Below are positions 25,746-33,927 of a stretch of 46,979 nt of DNA, one piece after another; position 1 is the first letter of the stretch; each line of letters starts with the position of its first letter. The notes beneath the pieces were generated by a model. That model did no database searches, was not told where the DNA came from, and saw nothing but the letters and a program-made list of their open reading frames with translations. The stretch lies in assembly GCA_964561875.1 (NCBI GenBank), contig CAZLQL010000006.1, positions 1 to 46,979 on the forward strand, read 5' to 3'. A program made the translations under genes and the position numbers. The DNA is from CAIOGI01 sp964561875. Its GTDB lineage: Bacteria > Patescibacteriota > Minisyncoccia > Phycocordibacterales > PALSA-1337.

Positions 25746-26831
25746 ATGTTATTTTCTACACGTTTCAACAAAAACAATTCAATATCAAAATATATTATCA
25801 CTAGGGTGGTGGCATTTTCTGTTTTTATAGCAACTTTCTTTAGTTTTTTCCCTCACAAAGCGTCTGCAAGTATATCTTCTATAATATACGGTCTACTAGG
25901 TGATGAAGTAAATGCAAAAGTTATGGATGATCCAGGAGTAAAGAATTCTCAGAACATGCTTGTTCTGAAAGCGGTAATAAACAATGATCCGAAGTCCAAT
26001 ATCTCAACACTAGAACCTGCACCAGTTTCGCAGAATGCTCTTATAGCAGAAATCGGACCACTTGGAACTTCAGCAGATGTTGAAGAGCCTATAAATACAC
26101 AAATAAGTGTATATACAGTAAGAAAGGGGGATAGTTTGTCTGGTATAGCCGATCTATTTGATGTTTCTGTAAATACCATACTTTGGGCAAATAATTTAAA
26201 TAAAAACAGTGATCTAAAGGAAGGTCAAAATCTAGTTATATTACCTATATCTGGTATACGTCATATAGTAAAGTCTGGAGATAATATAAACAGTATAGTA
26301 TCAAAATACAAAGCAGATTTAGATGAAGTATTGAAATATAATGACATTACTTTAAATACAAAATTAAAGCTCGGTTCGATAGTAATAATTCCTGATGGTG
26401 AATTGGTTGTCCCTATAAAGACAAAGCAGGTTAAGGGTAGTATGGCAACAAACAATCCTCTGCATGATGCTAATGGTCCTTCTTATCCTGGATATTATAT
26501 ACGTCCTGTAACTGGTGGTACTAGAAGTCAGGGATTGCATGGATACAATGCTGTTGATATTGCAGCACCTGTTGGCACATCGATAATGGCTTCTGCTAAG
26601 GGTAAGGTTTTGATAAGTATCGTAGGTGGATGGAATGGTGGTTATGGTAATTTTATAATCATTTCACATGATAATGGTACTCAAACGCTATATTCACATA
26701 ATTCAAAAAATCTAGTAAAAGCTGGAGATACTGTGGAACAAGGTGATGTTATAGCTAAGGTTGGTTCAACAGGACACGCTACAGGTCCCCATGTTCACTT
26801 CGAAATAAGAGGAGCTAAGAATCCTTTCTAA
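25746..26831 (+). CDS. LysM-M23 peptidoglycan hydrolase
   Basis: 361 residues, exported: a basic N-terminus and signal helix (VVAFSVFIATFFSFFPHKAS). Two LysM repeats bind glycan (VYTVRKGDSLSGIADLF with NLVILP, then RHIVKSGDNINSIVSKY with SIVIIP). A C-terminal M23 zinc metallopeptidase follows with HGYNAVDIAAPVGT (first His and Asp ligands) and GPHVHFEIRG (HxH). It cleaves peptide cross-links for growth or division, or opens the wall for the secretion apparatus. It converges on the ComM-like gene with no base between stops. The 183-base gap before it has no promoter of the common type. Confidence 0.92.
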   Translation: MLFSTRFNKNNSISKYIITRVVAFSVFIATFFSFFPHKASASISSIIYGLLGDEVNAKVMDDPGVKNSQNMLVLKAVINNDPKSNISTLEPAPVSQNALIAEIGPLGTSADVEEPINTQISVYTVRKGDSLSGIADLFDVSVNTILWANNLNKNSDLKEGQNLVILPISGIRHIVKSGDNINSIVSKYKADLDEVLKYNDITLNTKLKLGSIVIIPDGELVVPIKTKQVKGSMATNNPLHDANGPSYPGYYIRPVTGGTRSQGLHGYNAVDIAAPVGTSIMASAKGKVLISIVGGWNGGYGNFIIISHDNGTQTLYSHNSKNLVKAGDTVEQGDVIAKVGSTGHATGPHVHFEIRGAKNPF

Positions 26832-28361
26832 TCAAAAGTCTTTCTGTCTATATTGAAGGGCTTCAAGTATGTGTTCTTCATTTATATCCTGTTTATATTC
26901 TAGATCAGCAATTGTTCGAGCAACTTTTAAAGTTCTGTGATATGCCCTACCAGACATACCTAGTCTTTCTGCTGATTTGGATAATATATTTTTAACACTC
27001 GAAGTAAGTTTTATTATTGTATTTATATCTTGTACACTCATATCACTATTCAATGATTTATTCTTAATACCAAACAGATGATATCTATCAAGTTGTATTT
27101 TTCTAACTGTTTTTACCAATTCTCTCATTTCTTTGGATGTAGTATTACTTTTATCTGGATTGGCTAGACTTTCATATTCAACTTTGTGTACTGATGACCA
27201 TATATCTATCCTGTCAATTATAGGTCCAGATAATTTCTTTTTATATTGTTGCAATTCTTTTATTGAGCAGGTACAGCCTTTATTTCCTGCATAACCGCAT
27301 GAGCATGGATTCATTGAAGCAAGTAGTATACATTTTGCAGGAAAAGTTATCTTACCTTTTGCTCTAGATATGGTTATAACCCCATCTTCAAGTGGTTGTC
27401 TCAGAGCATCTATAACCCCTCTTTCAAATTCTATAAATTCATCTAGGAAAAGCACTCCTCTGTGTGAAAGTGTAATCTCCCCTGGTTGTGGGAAGTTTCC
27501 TCCACCTACCAATGAGGCGTATGAGGATGTGTGATGTGGAGATCTGAATGGAGGGTTTGTTATAAATGGTCTATCTAACAGTTTTGATATGGAGTATATA
27601 CTTGTAACTTCAAGTATCTCTTCTTTTGTAAGTTGAGGTAGTATTCCTATAAAAGCTTTTGCAAGCATTGTTTTGCCAGTTCCTGGTGGGCCATACATAG
27701 CCATGTTATGACCGCCAGATGCGGATATCAATAGTCCTCTTTTTGCTGTATTTTGACCTTGGACTTGGGAGAAATCTATATCATAATCATTTTCTATATA
27801 ATCAATTTTTGTTTTTTTACTATTTTTTATTCTAAATCCCTGCACACTTTTTATGTGATAAATAAAACTATTTAAATCCTCTACACCAAATATCTTTATA
27901 TCATCTATGAGACTTGCTTCAATAACATTTTCTTTAGGCAAGTATATTTCTTTAAATCCTTTATCTTTAGCGCTTTTAACTATCGGTAAAACACCATTTA
28001 TTTTCCTTATTTTTCCTCCTAATGAAAGTTCACCTAGAAATATTTTATTTTCTGGATCAAAATCTATATCCCCACTTGCACACAGATACCCCAGAGCCAT
28101 ACCAAGATCAAATGCAGTACCCTCTTTTTTTATATCTGCTGGAGCTAGGGATATAACAACTTTCTGATTTTTTTGTTTTGGTGAAACATAACCACTATTT
28201 TTAATAGCTGATGAAATACGGTCTTTTGCCTCCTCTACTGCTTTGTCTGGTAATCCTACAATAGAAAATGAATGAAGACCGTTTGATAAGTCAGTTTCAA
28301 TGGTAACTATAAAACCATCCAAACCCACCAGTTGAGCACTATATATCTTTGATATTGCCAT
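26832..28361 (-). CDS. comM: YifB/ComM-family Mg-chelatase-like AAA+ ATPase
   Basis: 509 residues. The N-terminal ChlI/Lon-like domain (HSFSIVGLPDKAVEEAKDR, PADIKKEGTAFDLGMALG) is followed by an AAA+ core with Walker A YGPPGTGKTMLAKA, Walker B GVLFLDEFIEF, a four-cysteine insert (CSCGYAGNKGCTCS) and a C-terminal lid. In naturally competent bacteria ComM is a helicase that extends recombination of incoming single strands. With a secretion/pilus-like locus nearby, a part in DNA uptake is plausible but inferred. The start at 28361 has TGA TATTTT six bases upstream. Confidence 0.92.
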   Translation of the reverse strand: MAISKIYSAQLVGLDGFIVTIETDLSNGLHSFSIVGLPDKAVEEAKDRISSAIKNSGYVSPKQKNQKVVISLAPADIKKEGTAFDLGMALGYLCASGDIDFDPENKIFLGELSLGGKIRKINGVLPIVKSAKDKGFKEIYLPKENVIEASLIDDIKIFGVEDLNSFIYHIKSVQGFRIKNSKKTKIDYIENDYDIDFSQVQGQNTAKRGLLISASGGHNMAMYGPPGTGKTMLAKAFIGILPQLTKEEILEVTSIYSISKLLDRPFITNPPFRSPHHTSSYASLVGGGNFPQPGEITLSHRGVLFLDEFIEFERGVIDALRQPLEDGVITISRAKGKITFPAKCILLASMNPCSCGYAGNKGCTCSIKELQQYKKKLSGPIIDRIDIWSSVHKVEYESLANPDKSNTTSKEMRELVKTVRKIQLDRYHLFGIKNKSLNSDMSVQDINTIIKLTSSVKNILSKSAERLGMSGRAYHRTLKVARTIADLEYKQDINEEHILEALQYRQKDF

Positions 28362-28367
28362 GTATAC

Positions 28368-28376
28368 AAAATATCA
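28368..28376 (-). promoter_or_regulatory. comM extended -10 element
   Basis: Minus-strand TGA TATTTT, six bases before the comM ATG. Confidence 0.45.
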
Positions 28377-28433
28377 AAGACTAATAAAGAAATTATAAAA
28401 AAGTTATGAAATTATGATAAAAAATATGTTACA

Positions 28434-28470
28434 AAACAAAAACACCCTTTTGATAAGGGTGTTTTTGTTT
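28434..28470 (-). terminator. Terminator of the TraR/DksA gene
   Basis: Perfect 16-base arms (28434-28449 and 28455-28470) containing ACACCCTT and AAGGGTGT around a five-base loop, with flanking A/T runs. The stem overlaps the gene's stop codon by two bases. Confidence 0.85.
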
Positions 28471-28831
28471 ATTTCATATGCTTCATGCAAGTTCTAGCAG
28501 ATGGTATTGCTTCCAGTCTAGTTTTTTCTATTTCCTCACCAGACACTTCACATATACCGTATTTACCTTCTGTTATTCTATATAAAGCGCTATTTACTTC
28601 TTCAAGCTGTTTGTCTAACTGCTCTACTATACTTTCATTGTCTTCTAGTTCTTCAAATTTGTCTGCTAGTTCATTTTCATCTGCAGAATCCACCTCCATC
28701 TTGCCAGCTGTTGCATCCCAACCCCCCACAGTGTGTGTATCCTTTTTACCTATAGATTCCAATTCGCTCAACAATACCTGCTTTTCTTTTTCTAGCTTAT
28801 CTTTGAAATATTGTATATCTTTTTTATTCAT
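28469..28831 (-). CDS. TraR/DksA-family zinc-finger-like protein
   Basis: 120 residues. A charged coiled-coil N-terminus (KDIQYFKDKLEKEKQVLL) and acidic tip precede the C-terminal finger region YGICEVSGEEI ... ARTCMKH. In DksA this region carries four zinc cysteines; here the second is Ser and the fourth His (C-S-C-H), so zinc binding is altered or lost. DksA/TraR proteins enter the secondary channel of RNA polymerase and reset promoter choice, often with ppGpp. It has a full promoter and its own terminator, so it is a one-gene unit. Confidence 0.88.
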   Translation of the reverse strand: MNKKDIQYFKDKLEKEKQVLLSELESIGKKDTHTVGGWDATAGKMEVDSADENELADKFEELEDNESIVEQLDKQLEEVNSALYRITEGKYGICEVSGEEIEKTRLEAIPSARTCMKHMK

Positions 28832-28837
28832 ATAAGA

Positions 28838-28866
28838 ATTTTATCTTATATACGTTTGTTTTTCAA
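28838..28866 (-). promoter_or_regulatory. TraR/DksA gene promoter
   Basis: Minus-strand TTGAAA (28866-28861), 17 bases, TAAAAT (28843-28838), then six bases to the ATG at 28831. Much of it lies inside the 3' end of the preceding gene. Confidence 0.65.
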
Positions 28867-29869
28867 TCTTATCTATCAGTTTCGAGAAGGCGTCCTCATT
28901 TTCAGTGATTATAAGAGTGTTTTTATCAATAAATGAGTATAAGAACATAGGCTCACCGCTTTCATGTATAAATTCTCTTATATCCCTGTTTTTTATCTGT
29001 TTGTCGATGAATTTTCCTCTTATTCCAAAGTAATTATTTATAGTAGAAGAAGCGTTCTCATTTATTTTATCTATTTTCATTCTATAATTCATTATGTCCT
29101 CAAGTTCATTTGCCATATCTTTTTCCCAAAATAGCATTCCAGCATAGCTATTTTGGAAAAATTCAGTTGTAAATACTAAAAAGTTTATATTTTCATCCTT
29201 ATTATCCTTTATAGCCCCAACCATCATTCTGTTTGAAAGTGATCTTGTTAATTGGTTCGGTGCCTCTATATTTGTCTTTTCAAGAAATAAAGGAGCTTTT
29301 ACAGCGTTTACTACATCACCAGATTTTGTTGTAAGTATAATTTCATGAATCTTTCCTGTACCCAGTTTTGATTTTGTTATATTTGAATTTATACTTTGCA
29401 ATATCTCTTTACCATTCATTCCGTCTATTGATAATAATTTTTGTGAATCAGCAGATATGATACTTGGTATTACTTTTTTTACCTCCGGAGCCGGTGGATT
29501 TGCAAGTACACTTTTATTATAAAAATAAAATCCTGCATAAAATCCACCAAGTATAAATACTATACCTAGAATAATTGAGAGTATCTTTTTTACAGGCAAT
29601 GCAACCTTATTCTTATTTGAAATAGCTTCATTATTTTCTGCATTAGAATTTCTAAGCTCCTCTCTTTTCTTTGTTTCAGCAAGAACCATAGATGCTTTCG
29701 ATGTTCTATTACTTGCCATAATTTTTGCAACATCACTTTCGTATGTTCTTATCGGTTCCTGAACATACTTCTTTGAACCAAGATTGAGATCTTGGTCTAA
29801 TATTCTTTGTACTTTCTCTTGCTTTTCAGCTTGTTCAGCAAGAATATTAAGGGGATGTTCTTCGTTCAT
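28841..29869 (-). CDS. Single-pass membrane protein of unknown function
   Basis: 342 residues: about 100 cytoplasmic residues, one helix (about 103-118, SIILGIVFILGGFYAGFYF), then an extracytoplasmic domain of about 220 residues with no family I recognise (contains GKIHEIILTTKSGDVV, FLVFTTEFFQNSYAGMLF and FLYSFIDKNTLIIT). It begins inside the last 23 bases of the PNPase gene, in the position where the PNPase S1 domain would be encoded, but it is not an S1 domain. A perfect TATAAT stands seven bases before its ATG, so it may be transcribed alone. Confidence 0.75.
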   Translation of the reverse strand: MNEEHPLNILAEQAEKQEKVQRILDQDLNLGSKKYVQEPIRTYESDVAKIMASNRTSKASMVLAETKKREELRNSNAENNEAISNKNKVALPVKKILSIILGIVFILGGFYAGFYFYNKSVLANPPAPEVKKVIPSIISADSQKLLSIDGMNGKEILQSINSNITKSKLGTGKIHEIILTTKSGDVVNAVKAPLFLEKTNIEAPNQLTRSLSNRMMVGAIKDNKDENINFLVFTTEFFQNSYAGMLFWEKDMANELEDIMNYRMKIDKINENASSTINNYFGIRGKFIDKQIKNRDIREFIHESGEPMFLYSFIDKNTLIITENEDAFSKLIDKIEKQTYIR

Positions 29870-31805
29870 TTCTATTATTATATCTAGGATTTGGGTTTTC
29901 CCCTACTCTATCTGTGGTTATTATCTTTATTATTTCTTTTGCCTTTTCTGCACTTCCATTTTTACCAGTTATAAATACAGTTCCATCGTCCTCGATATTT
30001 ATTTCCTCAACACCAGTTTTTTCTTTTATTTCTTTTATTGTTTTTCCACCTGTTCCTATAACTAGGCCAATTTTATCTTTATTTATGACTGTCGTTATTA
30101 TCTTTGGTGCATTGTTTGATATATCTGTTCTAGGTTTTGATATTTCTTTTTCTATAACATCTAGTATTTTATAACGTGCAATTTTAGCTTTTTCGAATGC
30201 TTCAATAAGTATCGGAATAGGTATTCCGCTAACTTTAACATCCATTTGTACTGCAGTTATACCCTCTCTTGTTCCTGCTACCTTAAAATCCATATCACCA
30301 TGATGATCTTCTGGTCCTTGTATATCAGTAAGGATTTTATATTCATATTTTTTATTACCAAATATTTTTCCTATAATTCCAGATTTTGTTTCTCTCATCA
30401 TAAGACCAGATGCTATACCAGCAACTGCGGCTTTTATTGGAACACCCCCATCCATAAGGGCAATTGTACTTCCACATACTGATCCCATAGATGTAGACCC
30501 ATTTGAAGAAAATGCTTCAGATACTATACGTATGGTATATGGAAATACTTCTTTTGATGGAATAACAGGTAAGAGTGCTTTTTCTGCCAATGCACCATGC
30601 CCCACCATTCTTCTATTTGTACCACCTATTCTTCCTGTTTCTCCAGTTGAAAATGGTGGAAAGTTATAGTGATGCATAAATCTTTTGTCTTGTGCAATTT
30701 CTATACCGTCTAAAACCTGCGCATCACCTGGCCCACCTAGAGTAAGTACAGATAACACATGAGTTCTTCCACGATAAAATGTTCCTGAACCATGTAATAT
30801 TGGTGAAATACCACCTGCTTTTGCATAAAGAGGTCTTATTTCATCCATTCCCCTGCCGTCTACTCTTTTATTATTGTCGATTGCTTCATTGTGGATTATT
30901 TCATTTATTTTCTCCTCTAGGTATTTTTCTGCAATACTCTTGTTTTCTTCAGGGTATTTTTCTTGAAATATTTTTAACCAATCCTTTTTAATTTCCTCAA
31001 TACTTATTTCATTCTCACCCTCTTTTTTGTTGAACACTGCATCTTTTAGAATTGTCGATATGTTTTTATTAAATAATTCCTCCATCTCAACTGGAATTTC
31101 TGGTTTTTCGATTATCTTTTTTGTTTTTCCAATTTCTTCAATTATCTTTATTTGCCACTTTTGTATCTTCTCTATTTCTTCGCTAGCTTTTTTTAGTGCC
31201 ATATTTACTTCATCTTCACTGCACTCTTTGCCTGCTACTTCTATCATGTTTATGTTTCCATCTTTACCGCACGCTACTAGATCGAGACTTATATCTGCCT
31301 TTTTTCTTTCAGAATAACTAGGGTTAATGTGGAAACCATTATTGTGACCGATTCTAACCGCAGAAACAGGACCATTCCATGGTATGTTAGATGTGCCAAG
31401 CGCTAGGGATGCTCCGATTACAGATATAACATCAGGATCATCTTCATCAATAGATAGTACGGTCAGAACAACTTGTACTTCATTTCTTATATGATGATCA
31501 AAAAGCGGTCTTATAGTTCTATCTACTATTCTTCCAGAGAGTATAGCTTCATCACTAGGTTTTCCTTCTCTACGTATAAATCTACTTCCAAGTATTTTTC
31601 CTGAAGCATAAAATCTTTCCTCATATTCAACAGTTAATGGAAAAAAATCTATATCTCTTTGTAATTTTCCCATTACTGCAGTAGCGAGAACTACAGTGTT
31701 ACCATATTTAAGCATTACTGAACCATGTGCTTGTTCTGCTAGATTGTTAAATTCTGCGATTAAAGTTTTACCACCAATATCTATTGAGTATTGTTTAGAG
31801 TTCAT
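29847..31805 (-). CDS. pnp: Polyribonucleotide nucleotidyltransferase lacking S1 domain
   Basis: PNPase degrades RNA 3' to 5' by phosphorolysis as a trimer. Both RNase PH-like domains are present: the first with FYASGKILGSRFIRREGKPS, the second with SNGSTSMGSVCGSTIALMDG and catalytic-region GDMDFKVAGT. A KH domain follows (IGLVIGTGGKTIKEIKEKTG). The protein ends 20-odd residues later with an Asn/Arg-rich tail (NPNPRYNNRNERRTSP): 652 residues with no S1 domain, where about 700 is usual. The next gene overlaps the end in another frame and does not encode S1. Confidence 0.96.
   Translation of the reverse strand: MNSKQYSIDIGGKTLIAEFNNLAEQAHGSVMLKYGNTVVLATAVMGKLQRDIDFFPLTVEYEERFYASGKILGSRFIRREGKPSDEAILSGRIVDRTIRPLFDHHIRNEVQVVLTVLSIDEDDPDVISVIGASLALGTSNIPWNGPVSAVRIGHNNGFHINPSYSERKKADISLDLVACGKDGNINMIEVAGKECSEDEVNMALKKASEEIEKIQKWQIKIIEEIGKTKKIIEKPEIPVEMEELFNKNISTILKDAVFNKKEGENEISIEEIKKDWLKIFQEKYPEENKSIAEKYLEEKINEIIHNEAIDNNKRVDGRGMDEIRPLYAKAGGISPILHGSGTFYRGRTHVLSVLTLGGPGDAQVLDGIEIAQDKRFMHHYNFPPFSTGETGRIGGTNRRMVGHGALAEKALLPVIPSKEVFPYTIRIVSEAFSSNGSTSMGSVCGSTIALMDGGVPIKAAVAGIASGLMMRETKSGIIGKIFGNKKYEYKILTDIQGPEDHHGDMDFKVAGTREGITAVQMDVKVSGIPIPILIEAFEKAKIARYKILDVIEKEISKPRTDISNNAPKIITTVINKDKIGLVIGTGGKTIKEIKEKTGVEEINIEDDGTVFITGKNGSAEKAKEIIKIITTDRVGENPNPRYNNRNERRTSP
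29877..29882 (-). promoter_or_regulatory. -10 element inside the pnp 3' end
   Basis: Minus-strand TATAAT, seven bases before the ATG at 29869. No convincing -35. Confidence 0.4.
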
Positions 31806-31811
31806 GTGTTA

Positions 31812-31820
31812 ATTTTAACA
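31812..31820 (-). promoter_or_regulatory. pnp extended -10 element
   Basis: Minus-strand TGT TAAAAT, six bases before the pnp ATG, implying a leaderless mRNA. PNPase mRNA in E. coli is controlled through a long 5' leader; such control would not be possible here. Confidence 0.55.
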
Positions 31821-31848
31821 AATATGTATAAATAGAGCTATTATATGC

Positions 31849-31881
31849 AAAATAAAACCGGATAAATTCCGGTTTTATTTT
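31849..31881 (-). terminator. Terminator of the NYN gene
   Basis: 14-base perfect arms (31849-31862 and 31868-31881) containing ACCGGA and TCCGGT around a five-base loop, followed by a U-rich stretch, three bases beyond the stop of the NYN gene. Confidence 0.85.
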
Positions 31882-31883
31882 AA

Positions 31884-32534
31884 TTACTCTTGTCCTGATA
31901 GATCGGCAGAAATATCTGCAATATTTTTTTCTGAGTCTTCTGAGTCGTCGTTCATCTGCGACATATTAGAACCTCTTTTTTTGAAACTATGTTTACCTGC
32001 TTTCCCTTTAACATTAAAATTACTTTTATTATTTATAAGGTATTTTTGTGGATCTATATCTAGATCTTTAAAATCATCCGCTGACTCTATAAGTTTTGCT
32101 GAAGTAGATTTTTTAAATGAAACAACCTCTACCTGACAGCCTTCATTCATTTGTAAATATTCTACTAGAGGAACGAAGTCTCCATCCCCTGTTACAAGTA
32201 TTACTGCATCAAGTTTTGGGGCCATCTTTACAGCATCTATAGCTAGACCGACATCCCAATCTGCCTTTTTTGCTCCGCTTCCAAATATTTGTAGATCTTT
32301 TGTCTTTGTTTCTATACCCATTTTTGTAAGAGCATCAAAGAAACCCTTTTCATCTCCTGCTTCTGTTGTTATTACATATGCTACTGCACGTATTAGTGAG
32401 CGATTTTCCAAAGCATCTTTTACTATTTGACCGAAGTTTACCTTTGAGTGGTATAAATTTTTCCCACTATGATATATGTTTTGTGTATCTATAAAAATAC
32501 CTACACGCTGTTCTTTATGTTTTATTACTGACAT
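31884..32534 (-). CDS. NYN-domain (LabA/DUF88-like) ribonuclease
   Basis: 216 residues. The NYN/PIN-like fold is clear: IFIDTQNIYHSGKNLY (first catalytic Asp), KKADWDVGLAIDAVKM and ILVTGDGDFVPLVEYLQ (later acidic residues), then GCQVEVVSF. NYN proteins are metal-dependent RNases. The last 70 residues are basic and then acidic low complexity (GKAGKHSFKKRGSNMS), probably RNA-contacting. With pnp and rpsO beside it, an RNA-turnover role is reasonable. It has its own terminator. Confidence 0.88.
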   Translation of the reverse strand: MSVIKHKEQRVGIFIDTQNIYHSGKNLYHSKVNFGQIVKDALENRSLIRAVAYVITTEAGDEKGFFDALTKMGIETKTKDLQIFGSGAKKADWDVGLAIDAVKMAPKLDAVILVTGDGDFVPLVEYLQMNEGCQVEVVSFKKSTSAKLIESADDFKDLDIDPQKYLINNKSNFNVKGKAGKHSFKKRGSNMSQMNDDSEDSEKNIADISADLSGQE

Positions 32535-32647
32535 GAAAATTAAAAATTACTTATAAAATTAAAAAATACTAAATTAAATGACTTATTAAACTATTAAAAA
32601 TACTTATTAAAAACTATATATAGTATAGCACTATATAGAAAATATAT

Positions 32648-32914
32648 TTATTTCTTAAGATCTAACTTTTTTGCAATAGATGAATATCTCTTTGGATTCT
32701 TTCTCTTTAGATAATTCATATGAGCTTGTCTATCAGAAACCATAGCTAGCAAACCTCTTCTTGAGTGGTTATCTTTCTTGTGTTTCTTCAAATGTAGAGC
32801 TAATTCGTTGATCTTTTTTGTTAAAATAGATATTTGAACCTCTGGAGAGCCAGTGTCCTTATCGTGTATTGCTGCAAGCTTTATTACTTTTTCCTTCTGT
32901 TTTGTTGTAAGCAT
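32648..32914 (-). CDS. rpsO: 30S ribosomal protein uS15
   Basis: 88 residues, the standard length, with the family segments DKDTGSPEVQISILTKKI and KKDNHSRRGLLAMVSDRQAH ending LKRKNPKRYSSIAKKLDLKK. It binds the central domain of 16S rRNA early in 30S assembly. In many bacteria rpsO and pnp are neighbours; here the NYN gene lies between them. A full promoter stands nine bases upstream, leaving a two- or three-base leader, so leader-RNA feedback of the kind known for S15 is not possible. Confidence 0.97.
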   Translation of the reverse strand: MLTTKQKEKVIKLAAIHDKDTGSPEVQISILTKKINELALHLKKHKKDNHSRRGLLAMVSDRQAHMNYLKRKNPKRYSSIAKKLDLKK

Positions 32915-32923
32915 TGTTTTGAG

Positions 32924-32952
32924 ATAATAGCATGAATGTGTTTATAAAGCAA
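32924..32952 (-). promoter_or_regulatory. rpsO promoter
   Basis: Minus-strand TTGCTT, 17 bases ending TGC, TATTAT (32929-32924), nine bases to the ATG. Both -35 and extended -10 are present. Confidence 0.65.
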
Positions 32953-33045
32953 GCCGTATTATGTCCAATAGTAGCTGTGTGTGTATTCAATGCTATTTAA
33001 ACAAATGTTTTCAGTGTTGTGTATAAGGTTATATATAAAGTAAAA

Positions 33046-33070
33046 GCCCGGCGCAGTGTGTGCGCCGGGC
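33046..33070 (-). terminator. Strong GC hairpin terminator
   Basis: GCCCGGCGCA (33046-33055), loop GTGTG, TGCGCCGGGC (33061-33070); on the minus strand followed by TTTTACTTT. Confidence 0.7.
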
Positions 33071-33223
33071 GAATCCTTTATTTTATTTTTTAAGGCTACT
33101 ACTGGATTTGGCATAATAACCAATCCAATGTTTCGCCACCAGCCCACTGGCCTACTTATACAATAAGCTTAAGCATCTTGTGTAAGTCACCTTTTTGGGT
33201 ACTCAGTCTTTTTACCTCCATTT

Positions 33224-33250
33224 CCCCTCAGGGAGGGGCTTCTTTTTTTG
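33224..33250 (+). terminator. Possible rightward terminator
   Basis: CCCCT (33224-33228), loop CAGGG, AGGGG (33234-33238), then CTTCTTTTTTTG on the plus strand. It suggests a rightward transcript ending here, overlapping RNA candidate 1; no convincing rightward promoter was found. Confidence 0.4.
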
Positions 33251-33513
33251 TTTCTTTTTGAGGTTCTTGTTCTCTATATACTTAGTATTTAGCGGCTAAG
33301 TATATATGTTTTTCTAGTTGTCTGCGGGCCCGAGAGCCTTGTAGCTTACTCGGGTGACTCGTCACCCACCTCCTTTCGGCGCATTTGGCAGTATACACTA
33401 CACCGATTTGGTATGTGTATATTTTGTTATTTGTTGAGTGCGGCACGTTGTGGTGCACTAGACTACCCTCCACCTGTAGTAAAACAAGGTGACTTCAAGG
33501 TTCATCTGGTATA

Positions 33514-33542
33514 AGCCTATCATACTAGTGTAATATTGTCAA
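33514..33542 (-). promoter_or_regulatory. Promoter of RNA candidate 1
   Basis: Minus-strand TTGACA (33542-33537), exactly 17 bases ending TGA, TAGGCT (33519-33514). A perfect -35 is rare in this window and occurs at the two GC-rich RNA candidates. Confidence 0.6.
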
Positions 33543-33593
33543 GTAAAAATACAATTATAAATGTAAAATATAAAAAATATGGCTTAAATAAGC

Positions 33594-33629
33594 CATAAAG
33601 TAAAAGGCCATCACCCTTGGGTGATGGCC
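33594..33629 (-). terminator. Terminator of RNA candidate 2
   Basis: GGCCATCACC (33606-33615), loop CTTG, GGTGATGGCC (33620-33629); on the minus strand followed by TTTTACTTT, the same tail as the terminator of RNA candidate 1. Confidence 0.75.
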
Positions 33630-33921
33630 GTGTTCCGAACCGCACTTCTTGACGGTCTAGTTGGTGGTGTAAGTTGACGGTTCGTCAGGGTATTCCGTGT
33701 TGCGCGGTTTGCAGGTGGCACCAATGGCGGTGGTGCGCGACGTCGAGGCCGAGACACTGATCATTGCGGTGGGCACTTCATGCGTGCCCGATTTTGCCGT
33801 TTTCACCGGTTTGCCTTTCTGTAGTCGCGTTGCTCTTATGCGTTGCGACGGTTTCGGTTTTGTTTGCAAAAAGCAGTTGTGGTTCTCACTGCTACTTTTC
33901 ACTTAACCATGTACTGCTTCG
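33594..33921 (-). ncRNA. Candidate structured RNA 2 (leftward, about 330 nt)
   Basis: Bounded by a consensus promoter and a strong terminator. G+C is 54% over 33601-33900 (162 of 300 bases counted) in a genome near one third. Many short perfect hairpins with A-rich loops occur, for example GGGCAC/GTGCCC (about 33773-33791), TGACG/CGTCA around AAC (about 33674-33686), CACCA/TGGTG, GTCGC/GCGAC and AGCAG/CTGCT. Frames of 81 and 69 codons exist on opposite strands, but their codon use is unlike any gene here, so I read this as RNA. It matches no class I could recognise. It is divergent from xerC/D. Confidence 0.5.
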
Positions 33922-33927
33922 TGTATG

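Larger units (their letters stand above)
33038..33507 (-). ncRNA. Candidate structured RNA 1 (leftward, about 470 nt)
   Basis: No plausible protein frame covers this stretch, its middle is close to 48% G+C in counted lines against about 32% nearby, and it is bounded by a consensus promoter (33514-33542) and a 10-bp terminator hairpin (33046-33070). Hairpins include GGGTGA/TCACCC (33347-33362 region), CCGAG/CTCGG, an 11-bp stem TATATACTTAG/CTAAGTATATA (about 33276-33307) and TGGATT/AATCCA. I looked for RNase P, tmRNA and SRP RNA core sequences and found none. A rightward terminator inside it (33224-33250) makes the strand and exact extent uncertain. Confidence 0.45.

Noticed and set aside
32959..33473. 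Small leftward frames of about 60 codons
   Set aside because: They run through the GC terminator or hairpin stems and have no coding character.
33038..33507. tmRNA, from GCAGACAAC and a nearby TTAGCCGCTAAA that resemble a tag reading frame
   Set aside because: The frame hits a stop after three codons, and no tRNA-like ends or GGTTCGA arm are present.
33657..33906. Two opposite frames (81 and 69 codons) as protein genes
   Set aside because: Third-position G/C and codon choice differ from every gene here, neither has domain character, and the segment is hairpin-rich with its own promoter and terminator; RNA is the better reading.
33594..33921. RNase P RNA, from ACAGAAAGGCAAACCGG-like wording
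   Set aside because: The universally conserved GAGGAAAGTCC-type element and its 3' partner are absent on both strands.
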